The notes beneath the pieces were generated by a model. It was not told where the DNA came from and did no database searches. It was given only the letters and a program-made list of their open reading frames with translations. Position numbers and translations under genes: made by a program. A DNA stretch of 64,000 bases from Vagococcus salmoninarum (GTDB lineage Bacteria > Bacillota > Bacilli > Lactobacillales > Vagococcaceae). Positions 46,877 to 55,504 of this stretch are shown here, piece after piece. Position 1 is the stretch's first letter, and the number at the start of each line of letters is the position of its first letter. The stretch spans positions 1 to 64,000 of the forward strand of contig NZ_NGJU01000014.1 of the NCBI RefSeq assembly GCF_003987495.1, read 5' to 3'.

Positions 46877-47560
46877 ATGAGAAATCCAATGATGAGTATG
46901 CCTGTAGTAAAAGAAGAGATTGTTAAATTTATGCGGGAAAGCCAAAAACCTTTAAGTGGGGATTTAGGACGTTTACAAAGGCAGGCAAATGAAGATGGTG
47001 TACCGATTATCCCTCATGAAACAGTCGTCTTTATGCAATTTTTATTAGGGCAATTAAAACCAACAACGATTTTAGAAATCGGCACAGCGATTGGTTTTTC
47101 AGCGAGCTTAATGACTAAGTATCTACCAGAAGATGGACACATAACGACAATTGATCGTTTTGATGTCATGATAAAAAAAGCCAAAGCTAATTTTGAAAAA
47201 CTAGGATTAGAAAAGCAAGTAACCTTGCTAGAAGGCCAGGCTGCGGATATTTTACCAACGTTAGAAGGGCCTTATGATTTTATTTTTATGGATAGTGCTA
47301 AGTCTAAATACATTGAATTTTTACCAGAATGTTTAAGAGTTTTAAAAGTTGGTGGGGTTTTAATGATTGATGATGTCCTACAAGGGGGCACTATTTTACA
47401 GCCAATCGAAGAGATCCATCGTAGTCAAAGAGCAATTCACCGTAAGTTAAATGAATTATTTGAGACTGTGATGACTCACCCTGATTTAACTGTTAGTTTA
47501 GTCCCTTTAGGGGATGGGGTTTTATTAATCACTAAAGAAAAAGCTGAAATTAACTTATAA
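46877..47560 (+). CDS. SAM-dependent O-methyltransferase (YrrM-like)
   Basis: 227 residues from ATG 46877, seven bases after AAGGAGAG; an upstream in-frame ATG at 46850 lacks a ribosome site. Class I methyltransferase of the catechol-O-methyltransferase type: ILEIGTAIGFSASLM (SAM motif I, about 67), TIDRFDVMIKKAKANF (motif II), FIFMDSAKSKYIEFL (metal-binding Asp, about 140) and MIDDVLQGG (about 166). The YrrM group includes tRNA 5-hydroxyuridine methyltransferases (TrmR), a possible role here. Confidence 0.83.
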   Translation: MRNPMMSMPVVKEEIVKFMRESQKPLSGDLGRLQRQANEDGVPIIPHETVVFMQFLLGQLKPTTILEIGTAIGFSASLMTKYLPEDGHITTIDRFDVMIKKAKANFEKLGLEKQVTLLEGQAADILPTLEGPYDFIFMDSAKSKYIEFLPECLRVLKVGGVLMIDDVLQGGTILQPIEEIHRSQRAIHRKLNELFETVMTHPDLTVSLVPLGDGVLLITKEKAEINL

Positions 47561-47569
47561 TTAATAATA

Positions 47570-47610
47570 AAAAAGCTCTAAGCCTGATAAAAGGCTTAGA
47601 GCTTTTTTTG
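47570..47610 (+). terminator. terminator of the O-methyltransferase gene
   Basis: AAAAAAGCTCTAAGCCT pairs with AGGCTTAGAGCTTTTTT across GATAAA. Perfect 17-bp stem including the A/T tracts; can work on both strands and so also for the minus-strand tRNA. Confidence 0.92.
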
Positions 47611-47650
47611 GAAGACGCAGCTGAAAAGCTGAGCCAACAAGATAGTAAGA

Positions 47651-47724
47651 CGTCACAGGAGGGATTCGAACCCCCGACCGTCCGCTTAGAAGGCGGATGC
47701 TCTATCCTACTGAGCTACTGTGAC
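47651..47724 (-). tRNA. tRNA-Arg, anticodon TCT
   Basis: 74 bases, full cloverleaf: acceptor GTCACAG/CTGTGAC, D arm GCTC/GAGC with AGTAGGATA loop, anticodon arm CCGCC-TTCTAAG-CGG with anticodon TCT, variable loop, T arm with GGTTCGAATCC, discriminator G. CCA is not encoded. Reads AGA and AGG codons, the former frequent in this low-GC genome. It stands alone, with no other tRNA near. Confidence 0.95.
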
Positions 47725-48045
47725 AAATTTAGCAACAAAGCTTATTATATGGAATAAACTTGAAAAAGTCAACAATCTTTTTAGGAATAAATTTATCTAT
47801 CATATTTTTTATTTTAAACTCGTGTAAAAAAAAAGAAAAGCAGTTATAAAAGGAGGGCAAAAAAACAGGATGATTGTTAACAAGCTGTTTATCGAGTTTT
47901 ATGAACAAGAAAGCCTTTCCCTAGGGGATTATTAGCCATTGTTTTAAGTAGACAAACAAAAAAAATCAAGATATACTAATTTTGTTGGAAAATGTGCTGG
48001 GGAAAGCCACTAATCAACACAAAATATGGGAAGAGGTAAACAACA
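47725..48045. other. intergenic region without a supported gene
   Basis: 321 bases between the tRNA and the TetR gene, AT-rich. A short frame at 47870..47935 (21 codons) has AAAGGAGGG upstream, but at about 15 bases, too far, and the product is unlike anything I know. No clear promoter pair; the tRNA promoter should lie at the low-coordinate end (read on the minus strand). Confidence 0.5.
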
Positions 48046-48678
48046 ATGGGGAAAATAGATCCACGAGTTATAAAAACAAGAAGTAAGCTGAAGAAGGCCT
48101 TTTTGACATTGTTATCAACACATCGTCTTGGGGAAATGAATGTTAAAGATTTGACGCAAACTGCTGATGTCACTAGAGGAACTTTCTACTTGCACTACAA
48201 AGACAAAGAAACCTTTATTCAAATTATGATGGAAGAATTAATAACAGAGTATTTTGAGGCGGTTATTTATAAAAAAGGGGTAGAAGAAGAGGGAACAACA
48301 CCGATTATCTCACTACTTGCTACATTTGAATATGTCGGTCATCATCCTGATTTCTTTAAAGTGCTTCTTAGTGAGCAAGATGCCCTAGTGTATCAAGAAG
48401 TCTTTAGTGATAAACTTTATGAAGTCATTCAAGAGCACCAAAGAGCTGGCCAAGTAAATATAAAAAATAACGTCCCGAAAGAGTTACTAATGAGTTTCTT
48501 AATGTACGGTATGTTAGGTTATATTAACAGTTGGTTAATTAACGGAAAAATTTACGCTAATCATTTTATGGCAAGTAACCTTGAAAAAATGTTATCATCA
48601 ACTTTGATTGAAGAAGCAGGCTTAGCAGACTTTTTTGTGACAGATGTTACTGAATTAGAAGTCGTTGCAAGTGAATAA
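48046..48678 (+). CDS. TetR-family transcriptional regulator
   Basis: 210 residues. N-terminal DNA-binding domain (about 8-55) with the helix-turn-helix MNVKDLTQTADVTRGTFYLHYKDKE (quoted only in part elsewhere: VTRGTFYLHYKDKETF), and a C-terminal all-helical ligand domain of the TetR_C_8 (DhaS-like) kind with LMYGMLGYINSWLINGK (about 157). No adjacent transporter or enzyme points to a target, so the regulon is unknown. Ends in a terminator that overlaps the rplU promoter. Confidence 0.85.
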   Translation: MGKIDPRVIKTRSKLKKAFLTLLSTHRLGEMNVKDLTQTADVTRGTFYLHYKDKETFIQIMMEELITEYFEAVIYKKGVEEEGTTPIISLLATFEYVGHHPDFFKVLLSEQDALVYQEVFSDKLYEVIQEHQRAGQVNIKNNVPKELLMSFLMYGMLGYINSWLINGKIYANHFMASNLEKMLSSTLIEEAGLADFFVTDVTELEVVASE

Positions 48679-48690
48679 ATGATTAAATAA

Positions 48691-48732
48691 GCGAGAGCGG
48701 TCAAAAGTTTATTGACTTAGCTCTCGTTTTTT
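48691..48732 (+). terminator. terminator of the TetR gene
   Basis: CGAGAGC (48692-48698) and GCTCTCG (48720-48726), then six T. The -35 box of the next promoter lies inside the loop. Confidence 0.8.
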
Positions 48733-48740
48733 GATATGAT
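48712..48740 (+). promoter_or_regulatory. promoter of the rplU-prp-rpmA operon
   Basis: TTGACT (48712-48717), 17-base spacer, TATGAT (48735-48740). Strong, and overlapping the preceding terminator. Confidence 0.85.
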
Positions 48741-48746
48741 ACTAAT

Positions 48747-48857
48747 GTTGTAATTGTGGGCACCACAGCTACAACCGCACGAAGTAAGTAAGTAAGAACA
48801 AGAGATTGTCGCTTATGACGGCGAGTCTAAGTAAAATATAAGGAGGTGCTTAACAGC
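48747..48857 (+). ncRNA. L21-type ribosomal protein leader
   Basis: The leader begins with GTTGTA (48747-48752)/TACAAC (48770-48775) enclosing GTGG/CCAC (48756-48759/48763-48766), followed by CGCACGAAG and a tandem AAGT run, then AAGGAGG at 48839. This resembles the Firmicutes L21 leader, where L21 is thought to bind its own mRNA. Assigned from position and the GGGCACCAC core; no covariance model was run. Confidence 0.6.
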
Positions 48858-49166
48858 ATGTACGCAATTGTTAAAACAGGTGGTAAGCAAGTAAAAGTAG
48901 AAGTAGGTCAAGCAATTTACGTTGAAAAATTAGACGTAGAAGCAGGTGGCAAAGTAGTATTTGACGAAGTGATTTTAGTCGGTGGCGAAACAACGAAAGT
49001 TGGAACACCAACAATCGCCGGAGCAACTGTTGAAGGAACTGTTGAAAAACAGGGAAAACAAAAGAAAGTTGTTACTTTCAAATACAAACCTAAAAAACAT
49101 ACTCACCGTAAACAAGGACATCGTCAACCGTATACAAAAGTTGTCATCGATGCCATTAATGCATAA
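48858..49166 (+). CDS. rplU: 50S ribosomal protein L21
   Basis: 102 residues from ATG 48858 ([11 protein letters not shown]), the universal L21 start; AAGGAGGTG lies 11 bases upstream. The RNA-binding C-terminus has [20 protein letters not shown]. Start of the conserved rplU-prp-rpmA operon. Confidence 0.97.
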   Translation: MYAIVKTGGKQVKVEVGQAIYVEKLDVEAGGKVVFDEVILVGGETTKVGTPTIAGATVEGTVEKQGKQKKVVTFKYKPKKHTHRKQGHRQPYTKVVIDAINA

Positions 49167-49195
49167 GCTTAATTACAATGAGAGAAGGCAGTAAA

Positions 49196-49561
49196 ATGAT
49201 TAAAGGTACATTTAAGCGTGATGAAGATGGTAGGCTTATTTCTTTTGAAGTTAGTGGACACTCAAACGCAAGTACTCATGGTAGTGATGTTATCTGTGCA
49301 GGTGTTTCAGCTTTAACTTTTAATGCTGTGAACAGTGTTAAAGCCTTAGCGGGATTTACCCCAATTCTTGATGTTGATCATGAAGCGGAAGGGTATCTTT
49401 ATTTTGAAACGATTGCTGATATTACTCAAGAACAATCAAATATTGCTCAAATTTTATTAGAGAGCTTATTATTAGGTTTACAAAGTATCCAAACAGAACA
49501 TTCAGAATTTATGACTATAAAGACTGTAACGAAAAACCGAGGAGGTGCGACCCAATGTTAA
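49196..49561 (+). CDS. prp: ribosomal-processing cysteine protease Prp
   Basis: 121 residues from ATG 49196 after AGAAGG; an upstream in-frame ATG at 49178 lacks a site. The active-site His is in SGHSNAS (about 22) and the Cys in [10 protein letters not shown] (about 34), the pair that defines Prp. It removes the N-terminal extension of L27. Located between rplU and rpmA as in Firmicutes and Fusobacteria; its stop overlaps the rpmA start. Confidence 0.95.
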   Translation: MIKGTFKRDEDGRLISFEVSGHSNASTHGSDVICAGVSALTFNAVNSVKALAGFTPILDVDHEAEGYLYFETIADITQEQSNIAQILLESLLLGLQSIQTEHSEFMTIKTVTKNRGGATQC

Positions 49562-49842
49562 AAATGAATTTACAATTCTTCGCGACTAAAAAAGGTGGTG
49601 GTTCTACTGCCAATGGCCGTGATTCACAATCTAAACGTCTAGGCGCTAAACGTGCTGATGGACAAACTGTTACTGGAGGTTCTATTTTATACCGTCAACG
49701 CGGAACTAAAATTTACCCTGGTGCTAACGTAGGTATTGGTGGAGACGATACATTATACGCTAAAGTTGATGGCGTTGTCCGTTTCGAACGTAAAGGACGC
49801 GACAAAAAACAAGTGTCAGTTTACCCAGCAGTAGCACAATAA
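49555..49842 (+). CDS. rpmA: 50S ribosomal protein L27 with cleavable N-terminus
   Basis: 95 residues. The start [16 protein letters not shown] has the Prp cleavage motif; cutting after LQFF leaves ATKKGGGST, the N-terminus that reaches the peptidyl-transferase centre. GAGGAGGTGCGA precedes ATG 49555, which lies inside the end of prp, so translation is coupled. The rest matches L27 ([28 protein letters not shown]). Confidence 0.97.
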   Translation: MLKMNLQFFATKKGGGSTANGRDSQSKRLGAKRADGQTVTGGSILYRQRGTKIYPGANVGIGGDDTLYAKVDGVVRFERKGRDKKQVSVYPAVAQ

Positions 49843-49851
49843 TTAAACTAT

Positions 49852-49894
49852 AAAGCTTCTTATCTCGATCTTATTCGAGGTAAGAAGCTTTTTT
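49852..49894 (+). terminator. terminator of the rplU-prp-rpmA operon
   Basis: AAAGCTTCTTATCTCGA pairs with TTCGAGGTAAGAAGCTTT (one bulge), then TTTT. Confidence 0.9.
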
Positions 49895-49981
49895 GTTCGC
49901 TAAATAAAGTGTCCATCATGAATGAAGACTGGTATAATAGTAGGAAAAGTTAATGGTTGAAAACGTAGAAGGTGGTCGAAG

Positions 49982-51208
49982 GTGTTGAATAAAAAGTATG
50001 TTAGTTTATTCTTTTATGGTCTAGTACTCAGTTCGATAATAGGTGGCATCTCATTTTTATTTTTATTTATTGAAAGAGTTTTGACAAGTTTTATTTGGGA
50101 GGAAGTCCCGTTATATTTTAACAATCGAATAGCTGGCTTAGTAGTTATATGTTTAACTGGCAGCTTGTTAGTCGGCGGCATTAGAAAACTATGGCCAGGA
50201 GTTCCACGAACAGCTCATGAAACATTAGATGAGTTTAAAGCAAATCAAACTTTAGATTATCGATTAGTTATTCATAGTCTAGTCTCAGCCTTAATTATTT
50301 TAAGTTTCGGGGCAGGTGTTGGGCCAGAAGCGACTTTATTAGGGGCAGTTATCTCCTTATCAATTGTTCAAGCGGACAAGATGCGTTACTTCTATTTTAA
50401 TTATACTGAACTTAACCAACTTGATCGAAAAACAAAATATTATCGCTTATTAAATCCTTTTAACTATCATCTAACTTATGATCAAAGTCGTTATTTATCT
50501 AATAATGAAAAAATAATTAAAAAAATCCTTTTAGTTTTATGTATTTTCAATGGCTTAATAAGCTTCGTTCTATTGCTGAGAGCAACGAATCAACCAGGAT
50601 TTATTACTAAATTAGGTGAGTCCCAGTGGTTTGTGACAGACTTATGGCTAATCTTGCCAGTTGCTGCTTTTGCAATTGTTTATAAAAAAGCCTATGAATT
50701 AATGAATCAGTTAATTCAGAAATTAATGTTACCTTTTAAAAAATCGGTCATGATTCAAGCTTTAATTGGTGGGCTAAGTATCTTTTTGATTGCTTACTAC
50801 ACACCGAGATTATTATTTTCAGGTCAACAAGCGATCGAAGTGCTAGTTACCCAAGAGATAGCGACTTCTTTTTTAATCCTTAGTGGATTAGGCGTTATTA
50901 AGTTGATTTTTTTAGAAGTTTGTTTACACACAGGTTGGATTGGCGGGAATATCTTTCCGATATTTTTGGCTGCGATTTTACAAGGCTTTGGTATTGCCGT
51001 ATTACTGCCTAATTATGATCCGTTGTTCGTCGTTGCCATTGTCAGTACTTGTTTGTCGTTAGTGATGATTGACAGTCCTGTAGTTACGGGAATCTTCATT
51101 TTATTATTTTTCCCTTTGAACTTAGCGCCCGTGATCATTAGTTTAGTTTTAAGTTATGTTGGTGTTAAGAAAATCCAAAGGAAGGTTAGGGAAAAGGGCC
51201 TAGCTTAA
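49982..51208 (+). CDS. CLC-family chloride channel/antiporter-like membrane protein
   Basis: 408 residues, starting at GTG 49982 or TTG 49985 after GAAGGTGG. About ten membrane segments. CLC signatures are present in degenerate form: FGAGVGPEATLLG (about 108, for the GxEGP loop, the gating-Glu position kept as E in GPE) and GWIGGNIFPIFLAA (about 318, for GGxFxP). A charged cytoplasmic stretch without helices lies at about 130-175. No C-terminal CBS domains. Transport of Cl- or another anion is inferred from family only. Confidence 0.75.
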   Translation: MLNKKYVSLFFYGLVLSSIIGGISFLFLFIERVLTSFIWEEVPLYFNNRIAGLVVICLTGSLLVGGIRKLWPGVPRTAHETLDEFKANQTLDYRLVIHSLVSALIILSFGAGVGPEATLLGAVISLSIVQADKMRYFYFNYTELNQLDRKTKYYRLLNPFNYHLTYDQSRYLSNNEKIIKKILLVLCIFNGLISFVLLLRATNQPGFITKLGESQWFVTDLWLILPVAAFAIVYKKAYELMNQLIQKLMLPFKKSVMIQALIGGLSIFLIAYYTPRLLFSGQQAIEVLVTQEIATSFLILSGLGVIKLIFLEVCLHTGWIGGNIFPIFLAAILQGFGIAVLLPNYDPLFVVAIVSTCLSLVMIDSPVVTGIFILLFFPLNLAPVIISLVLSYVGVKKIQRKVREKGLA

Positions 51209-51310
51209 TCGACAGTTGGTAAATTTGCGTTCATTATATTAACACGTTATAATTAAATACTTGATGTCCTTAAGAAGGATAAAACTGAAGATAACTTATG
51301 AGGTGTAGTG

Positions 51311-51727
51311 ATGAATAAACAACTAAACAAAATAGTGTATACAATCGTAGATGGGTTTTTAATTATTCTAGGAGCATTGTTATTAATTTTAATGATTCAG
51401 CAAATTTGGCAGATTGGTCATTACGTGATTTTTGGTAACCCAGAAAATGTTGAAGTGATTGTCGGTAAAGTCTTAGCTTTCTTTTTAGTGTTTGAGTTTT
51501 TAACAATGATTATTCGTTATTTACAAGAAGGTCATCATATACCGATTAGATACTTAATTTATATTTGTATTACCGCAATTTTACGACATGAAATTGGGAA
51601 TCATACGACATCTGGCGATACACTGCTAGTGGCTTTGGCTATTTTAGTTCTCGTTTTAACCTTATTTATTATTAAAAAATCTAATTATTATGGCAACGAA
51701 GATTCAGAAAAAGAATATCATATTTAA
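51311..51727 (+). CDS. PsiE-family membrane protein
   Basis: 138 residues from ATG 51311 after GAGGTG. Four membrane segments (about 10-30, 50-72, 80-100, 108-128) with FLTMIIRYLQEGHHIPIRYLIYI (quoted: IIRYLQEGHHIPIRYLI) and ITAILRHEI, typical of phosphate-starvation-inducible PsiE. Function unknown; no Pho box was recognised upstream, so phosphate control is not assumed. Confidence 0.75.
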   Translation: MNKQLNKIVYTIVDGFLIILGALLLILMIQQIWQIGHYVIFGNPENVEVIVGKVLAFFLVFEFLTMIIRYLQEGHHIPIRYLIYICITAILRHEIGNHTTSGDTLLVALAILVLVLTLFIIKKSNYYGNEDSEKEYHI

Positions 51728-51769
51728 CAAAAACAGTTAACTTGAATTTTAAGTTAACTGTTTTTTGTT
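51726..51769 (+). terminator. terminator of the psiE-like gene
   Basis: AACAAAAACAGTTAACTT pairs with AAGTTAACTGTTTTTTGTT around GAATTTT. Nearly perfect, symmetric. Confidence 0.92.
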
Positions 51770-51907
51770 AAAGAAAGTTCAGTTAAAGTATTTACTATCA
51801 ATCTGTTTAACTAAGCCTTTAATGAAAGGGAGGAGCTTTAGTTTAAATTCAATTGAATATTTGATATAATAGTAGCAATGTTAAGAATAATGGAAGAGGG
51901 TAAATAG

Positions 51908-52981
51908 ATGATAAACCGGATTGAAAAAATTAGAGCAGCAATGAAACAAGCTGAGTTACCAGCTTTATTAATTACAAGTCCTTATAATTTAAGATATGCG
52001 ACTGGGTTCACGGGTTCTACAGGTTTAGCTGTCATTACATTAGAAAAGGCTTATTTCGTAACGGACTTCCGTTATACTAGCCAAGCGGCCACTCAATGTG
52101 TCGGTTATGAAGTTGTCCAAAATTTAGGACCAATATTCGAAGAAGTTGCTGAGATTGTTGAAAATGAGCAATTATCAGGCCTTGGTTTTGAAGAAGCCTT
52201 TATGTCATTTAGTACTCATAGCACTTTAACTGAACTTGTGGCAGCCCCATTATTACCAGTTGCTGGTTTGATTGAAGAATTACGTGAAGTTAAAGAAGAA
52301 TCAGAAATTGCGATTATTCGGAAAGCTTGTGAAATTGCTGATGCAGCCTTTATGCATATTTTAACTTATATCAAAGTTGGTATGACGGAAATACAAGTTG
52401 CTAATGAATTAGATTTCCATATGCGTTCATTAGGAGCCACAGGGGTTTCATTTGAGACGATTGTTGCTAGTGGCTTACGTTCAGCCATGCCTCATGGTGT
52501 AGCTAGTGACAAAGTCATTGAAATCGGCGACATGATTACTTTAGACTTCGGTTGTTATTACCAAGGGTATGTTTCTGATATGACACGGACAATTGCTTTA
52601 GGGGACCCTGGCGCAGAGTTGAAAGAGTTACATCAGTTAGTTTTAGATGCCCAACTTAAAGTCTTAGCTGCTGCTAAACCTGGCATGAGTGGGGTTGAGT
52701 TAGATGCAGTTGCTCGTGATTATTTTGCTTCTAAAGGTCACGCTGAAGCTTTTGGCCATTCCACAGGACACGGCATTGGGTTAGAAGTTCATGAAGGGCC
52801 AAGTGTCTCACGTTTAGCTGAGAAAAAGTTTGTTGAAAACAACGTGATTACGAATGAACCAGGTTTGTATTATCCTGAAATCGGTGGAATTCGGATCGAA
52901 GATGATATGTTAGTAACGGCATCAGGAGTGGAAGTATTGACTCACTCACCAAAAGAATTAATTATTTTAACTGGCAATTAA
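51908..52981 (+). CDS. M24 Xaa-Pro peptidase (aminopeptidase P / dipeptidase type)
   Basis: 357 residues. N-terminal creatinase-like domain (about 1-125) with LRYATGFTGSTGLAV, then the pita-bread metallopeptidase fold. Metal ligands: D in ITLDFGCYYQGYVSDMTRTIA (two Asp, about 212-224; quoted in part), H in GHSTGHGIGLEVHEGP (about 287), E in TNEPGLYYPEIGGIRIEDD (about 318 and 332). Removes residues next to proline. A TATAAT box lies at about 51870. First gene before efp, the usual Firmicutes order. Confidence 0.9.
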   Translation: MINRIEKIRAAMKQAELPALLITSPYNLRYATGFTGSTGLAVITLEKAYFVTDFRYTSQAATQCVGYEVVQNLGPIFEEVAEIVENEQLSGLGFEEAFMSFSTHSTLTELVAAPLLPVAGLIEELREVKEESEIAIIRKACEIADAAFMHILTYIKVGMTEIQVANELDFHMRSLGATGVSFETIVASGLRSAMPHGVASDKVIEIGDMITLDFGCYYQGYVSDMTRTIALGDPGAELKELHQLVLDAQLKVLAAAKPGMSGVELDAVARDYFASKGHAEAFGHSTGHGIGLEVHEGPSVSRLAEKKFVENNVITNEPGLYYPEIGGIRIEDDMLVTASGVEVLTHSPKELIILTGN

Positions 52982-53081
52982 CTAGTTATGCTACTTATAG
53001 ATAGAAGCTTTGCGATTTTTAATGACAAGACGGGGCTTTTAATGATAAACTAGGCATGAGTACGATGATGGGAGGTAACTG

Positions 53082-53639
53082 ATGATTTCTGTCAATGCTT
53101 TTGAAAAAGGCTTAACGATTGAAGTTGCTGGTGAGATTTATCGCATCCTTGAGGTAGAACATGTTAAACCTAGTAAAGGCTCGGCCTTTGTTCAAACTAA
53201 GTTGCAAAACTTAAGGACAAGTGAGAGTCAAAAAATGACCTTTCCAGTAGATGAGAAAGTTGCTAAAGGGCAAATTATTCAGCGTGAAGTGCAATACTTG
53301 TATGGAAATGGGAGTAGTCATGTCTTTATGGACACCGAAACCTATGAACAAGTGGAGTTACCAACTAAACAAATCGTGGTAGAGTTAAATTACTTATTAG
53401 AAAACAGTCTCTGTCAACTGATGTTGGTAGGTACTGAAACACTTGGGGTAATTTTACCTAAGACCGTTGAACTAACAGTAAAAGAAACAGAACCAGGTAT
53501 TCGTGGCAACACATCAGGAAGTAGTTTAAAAGCTGCCCTGATGAATACGGGGTTCATCGCCCAAGTGCCATTCTTTGTAAATACGGATGACAAATTATTA
53601 ATAAATACAGATGATGGCTCATATGTGTCTCGAGCTTGA
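53082..53639 (+). CDS. efp: elongation factor P
   Basis: 185 residues in three beta-barrel domains. The tip loop carries Lys32 in HVKPSKGSAFVQTKL; many relatives have PGKG. Domain III ends INTDDGSYVSRA, the standard EF-P close. It enters the ribosome E-site to relieve stalling at polyproline. Lys32 is the residue modified in species that modify EF-P; no modification enzyme gene is seen here. GGGAGGTAACTG precedes ATG. Overlaps by frame only with the next gene's leader. Confidence 0.93.
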   Translation: MISVNAFEKGLTIEVAGEIYRILEVEHVKPSKGSAFVQTKLQNLRTSESQKMTFPVDEKVAKGQIIQREVQYLYGNGSSHVFMDTETYEQVELPTKQIVVELNYLLENSLCQLMLVGTETLGVILPKTVELTVKETEPGIRGNTSGSSLKAALMNTGFIAQVPFFVNTDDKLLINTDDGSYVSRA

Positions 53640-53665
53640 TCAAAGGATCAGAAGGAGGTTTCCAA

Positions 53666-54091
53666 ATGACTGAAGAAACAACATTTGTAATCGAAAACGG
53701 ACAAGAAAACTTAGGTGGCGAGATTGTCATTGCGCCAGAAGTAATTGAAGTAATTATCGGAATTGCCGCCTCTAAAGTTGAAGGTGTTTATGGCATGCGT
53801 GGAAATTTAGCGTCTAATGTCAATCAATTGCTTGGAAGAGCAGCTCACGGTAAAGGTGTTTATTTAAAAAATGACGATGATGGTTTAATCGTTGACTTGT
53901 ACTGTTACTTAAACTACGGTGTAGCTGTGCCGAAAGTTGCCTTAGACATGCAAGAAAAAGTGAAACAACAAGTTCTTTATATGACAGATATCAACTTATC
54001 AGAAGTTAATATTCACGTTGTTGGAGTAGTCACAGAAAAGTTAGCAAGCCCAAGTCTAGAAGACTTATTTGATGCAGAAGAGGATGAATAG
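53666..54091 (+). CDS. Asp23/Gls24 family protein (YqhY-like)
   Basis: 141 residues from ATG 53666, seven bases after AAGGAGG. The Asp23 domain reads IVIAPEVIEVIIGIAASKVEGV (quoted: IAPEVIEVIIGIAASKVEGV), then GVYLKNDDDGLIVDLY and NIHVVGV. In Bacillus the homologue YqhY lies between accBC and nusB and affects fatty-acid synthesis control; accBC genes are absent here. One base separates it from the nusB start. Confidence 0.9.
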   Translation: MTEETTFVIENGQENLGGEIVIAPEVIEVIIGIAASKVEGVYGMRGNLASNVNQLLGRAAHGKGVYLKNDDDGLIVDLYCYLNYGVAVPKVALDMQEKVKQQVLYMTDINLSEVNIHVVGVVTEKLASPSLEDLFDAEEDE

Positions 54092-54092
54092 T

Positions 54093-54533
54093 GTGGAATT
54101 AACTCGACATGAGATAAGAGAAAAAGCATTACAATCGTTGTATCCATTTGATTTCAACGAAGAAATTACTAAAGAAGAAGCAATTAGTTACGCTTTTGAG
54201 TATAATAACTCCGACTTAGTTAGTGAGGATGGGGAAGCCTTTGTACCTGGCTATCTTGATACTTTAGTTACAGGGGTTTGTGCTCATCGCGAGGAGTTAG
54301 ACGAACTCATTAAAAACAATTTAAAAAAATTCACTTTAGCGAGAATTGCTAAACCAGATTTAATTATTTTACGAATGGCAATTTTTGAGATTAAGTATGT
54401 CCCAGAAGTTCCTGCCAAAGTCGCTCTAAACGAAGCTCTCGAGTTAACTAAAAAATATAGTGATGATGAGTCCCGGAAATTTGTAAATGGTGTCTTATCA
54501 AATATTATTAAACAATTAAGCTCAGCGGAATAG
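54093..54533 (+). CDS. nusB: transcription antitermination protein NusB
   Basis: 146 residues from GTG 54093, nine bases after AGAGG and just past the previous stop codon; ATG 54084 is an alternative. All-helical with LTRHEIREKALQSLYPFDF at the start, LARIAKPDLIILRMAIFEI (about 85) and EALELTKKYSDDESRKFVNGVL (quoted: KYSDDESRKFVNGVL) at the end. Binds boxA RNA with NusE in rRNA antitermination. Confidence 0.94.
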   Translation: MELTRHEIREKALQSLYPFDFNEEITKEEAISYAFEYNNSDLVSEDGEAFVPGYLDTLVTGVCAHREELDELIKNNLKKFTLARIAKPDLIILRMAIFEIKYVPEVPAKVALNEALELTKKYSDDESRKFVNGVLSNIIKQLSSAE

Positions 54534-54559
54534 ACTTCTATTCCCCTGAGTTTTTCTTT
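54521..54559 (+). terminator. terminator overlapping the nusB stop codon
   Basis: CTCAGCGGAATAG (54521-54533) pairs with CTATTCCCCTGAG (54538-54550), followed by TTTTTCTTT. It splits the cluster: folD and the genes after it need their own start or read-through. Confidence 0.8.
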
Positions 54560-54650
54560 GTCATACTAGCTAGTCAATTCTACCTTGTCAGGGGAAACTA
54601 TGCTAGAATAAAAGCAGTGATTAATTATAAATCTAAGGGGGAATTTAGTA

Positions 54651-55481
54651 GTGGGAGAAATTATCGATGGCCGTGCTTTAGCTGATAAAATGCAAGAAGA
54701 GATGAGAGTAGAAGTTGAGAAGATGACAGTCAAACCAGGTTTGGTTGTGATCATCATTGGGGAAAATCCTGCCAGTCAAACTTACGTTAGGAATAAAGAA
54801 TTAACAGCTAAGAAGATTGGGATTAATTCTGTAGTCGAAAAGCTGCCAGAAATAACGACAGAAGCAGAGCTAATCGCTTTAGTCGAAAGTTATAACGAAA
54901 ATCCTGAGTTTCACGGTATCTTAGTTCAGCTACCATTGCCTAAACACATTAATGAGGAAAAAGTCTTGTTAGCAATTGCAGCTGAAAAAGACGTCGATGG
55001 CTTCCATCCTTTAAATATGGGCCAACTCTTTAGTGGTGAGCCGAATTTAATTCCTTGTACACCTTATGGCATCATGAAAATGTTCGATGCGTACGACGTT
55101 GATTTAACTGGTAAGCACGCCGTCGTTGTTGGTCGAAGTAACATTGTCGGAAAACCGATGGCCCAACTCCTTTTAATGGCTAATGCCACAGTAACTATTA
55201 CCCATTCCAAAACAGTTGACCTAGAAAAAATTACTCAACAGGCGGATATTTTAGTCGTTGCCATTGGTCGAGGTCACTACATAACTAAAAAACATGTGAA
55301 ACCTGGGGCAGTTGTGATTGATGTCGGCATGAATCGAAGCCCAGCTGGCAAATTAATTGGTGATGTTGCCTTTGATGAAGTCAAAGAGGTCGCTAGTTTA
55401 ATTACCCCTGTGCCTAAAGGTGTCGGTCCAATGACAATCACGATGTTAATGGAACAAACGATAGCTAATGCTCGAAAATAG
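54651..55481 (+). CDS. folD: bifunctional methylene-THF dehydrogenase / methenyl-THF cyclohydrolase FolD
   Basis: 276 residues from GTG 54651 after AAGGGGGAA. Motifs: [14 protein letters not shown]-type [17 protein letters not shown] (about 36, catalytic Tyr and Lys), [14 protein letters not shown] (about 92), [14 protein letters not shown] (about 114), [16 protein letters not shown] (about 157, NADP loop) and [12 protein letters not shown] near the end. Interconverts one-carbon folates. First gene of a run with xseA-xseB-ispA-tlyA-argR-recN. Confidence 0.95.
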   Translation: MGEIIDGRALADKMQEEMRVEVEKMTVKPGLVVIIIGENPASQTYVRNKELTAKKIGINSVVEKLPEITTEAELIALVESYNENPEFHGILVQLPLPKHINEEKVLLAIAAEKDVDGFHPLNMGQLFSGEPNLIPCTPYGIMKMFDAYDVDLTGKHAVVVGRSNIVGKPMAQLLLMANATVTITHSKTVDLEKITQQADILVVAIGRGHYITKKHVKPGAVVIDVGMNRSPAGKLIGDVAFDEVKEVASLITPVPKGVGPMTITMLMEQTIANARK

Positions 55482-55504
55482 AAGATAAAGAGGTGACAGG
55501 CGCT

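Noticed and set aside
47870-47935. 21-codon frame with a distant AAAGGAGGG, as a small gene
   Set aside because: Spacing of about 15 bases is too long and there is no other support.
48982-49194. 70-codon second frame inside rplU
   Set aside because: Overlaps L21 in another phase; Lys-rich shadow without its own start signals.
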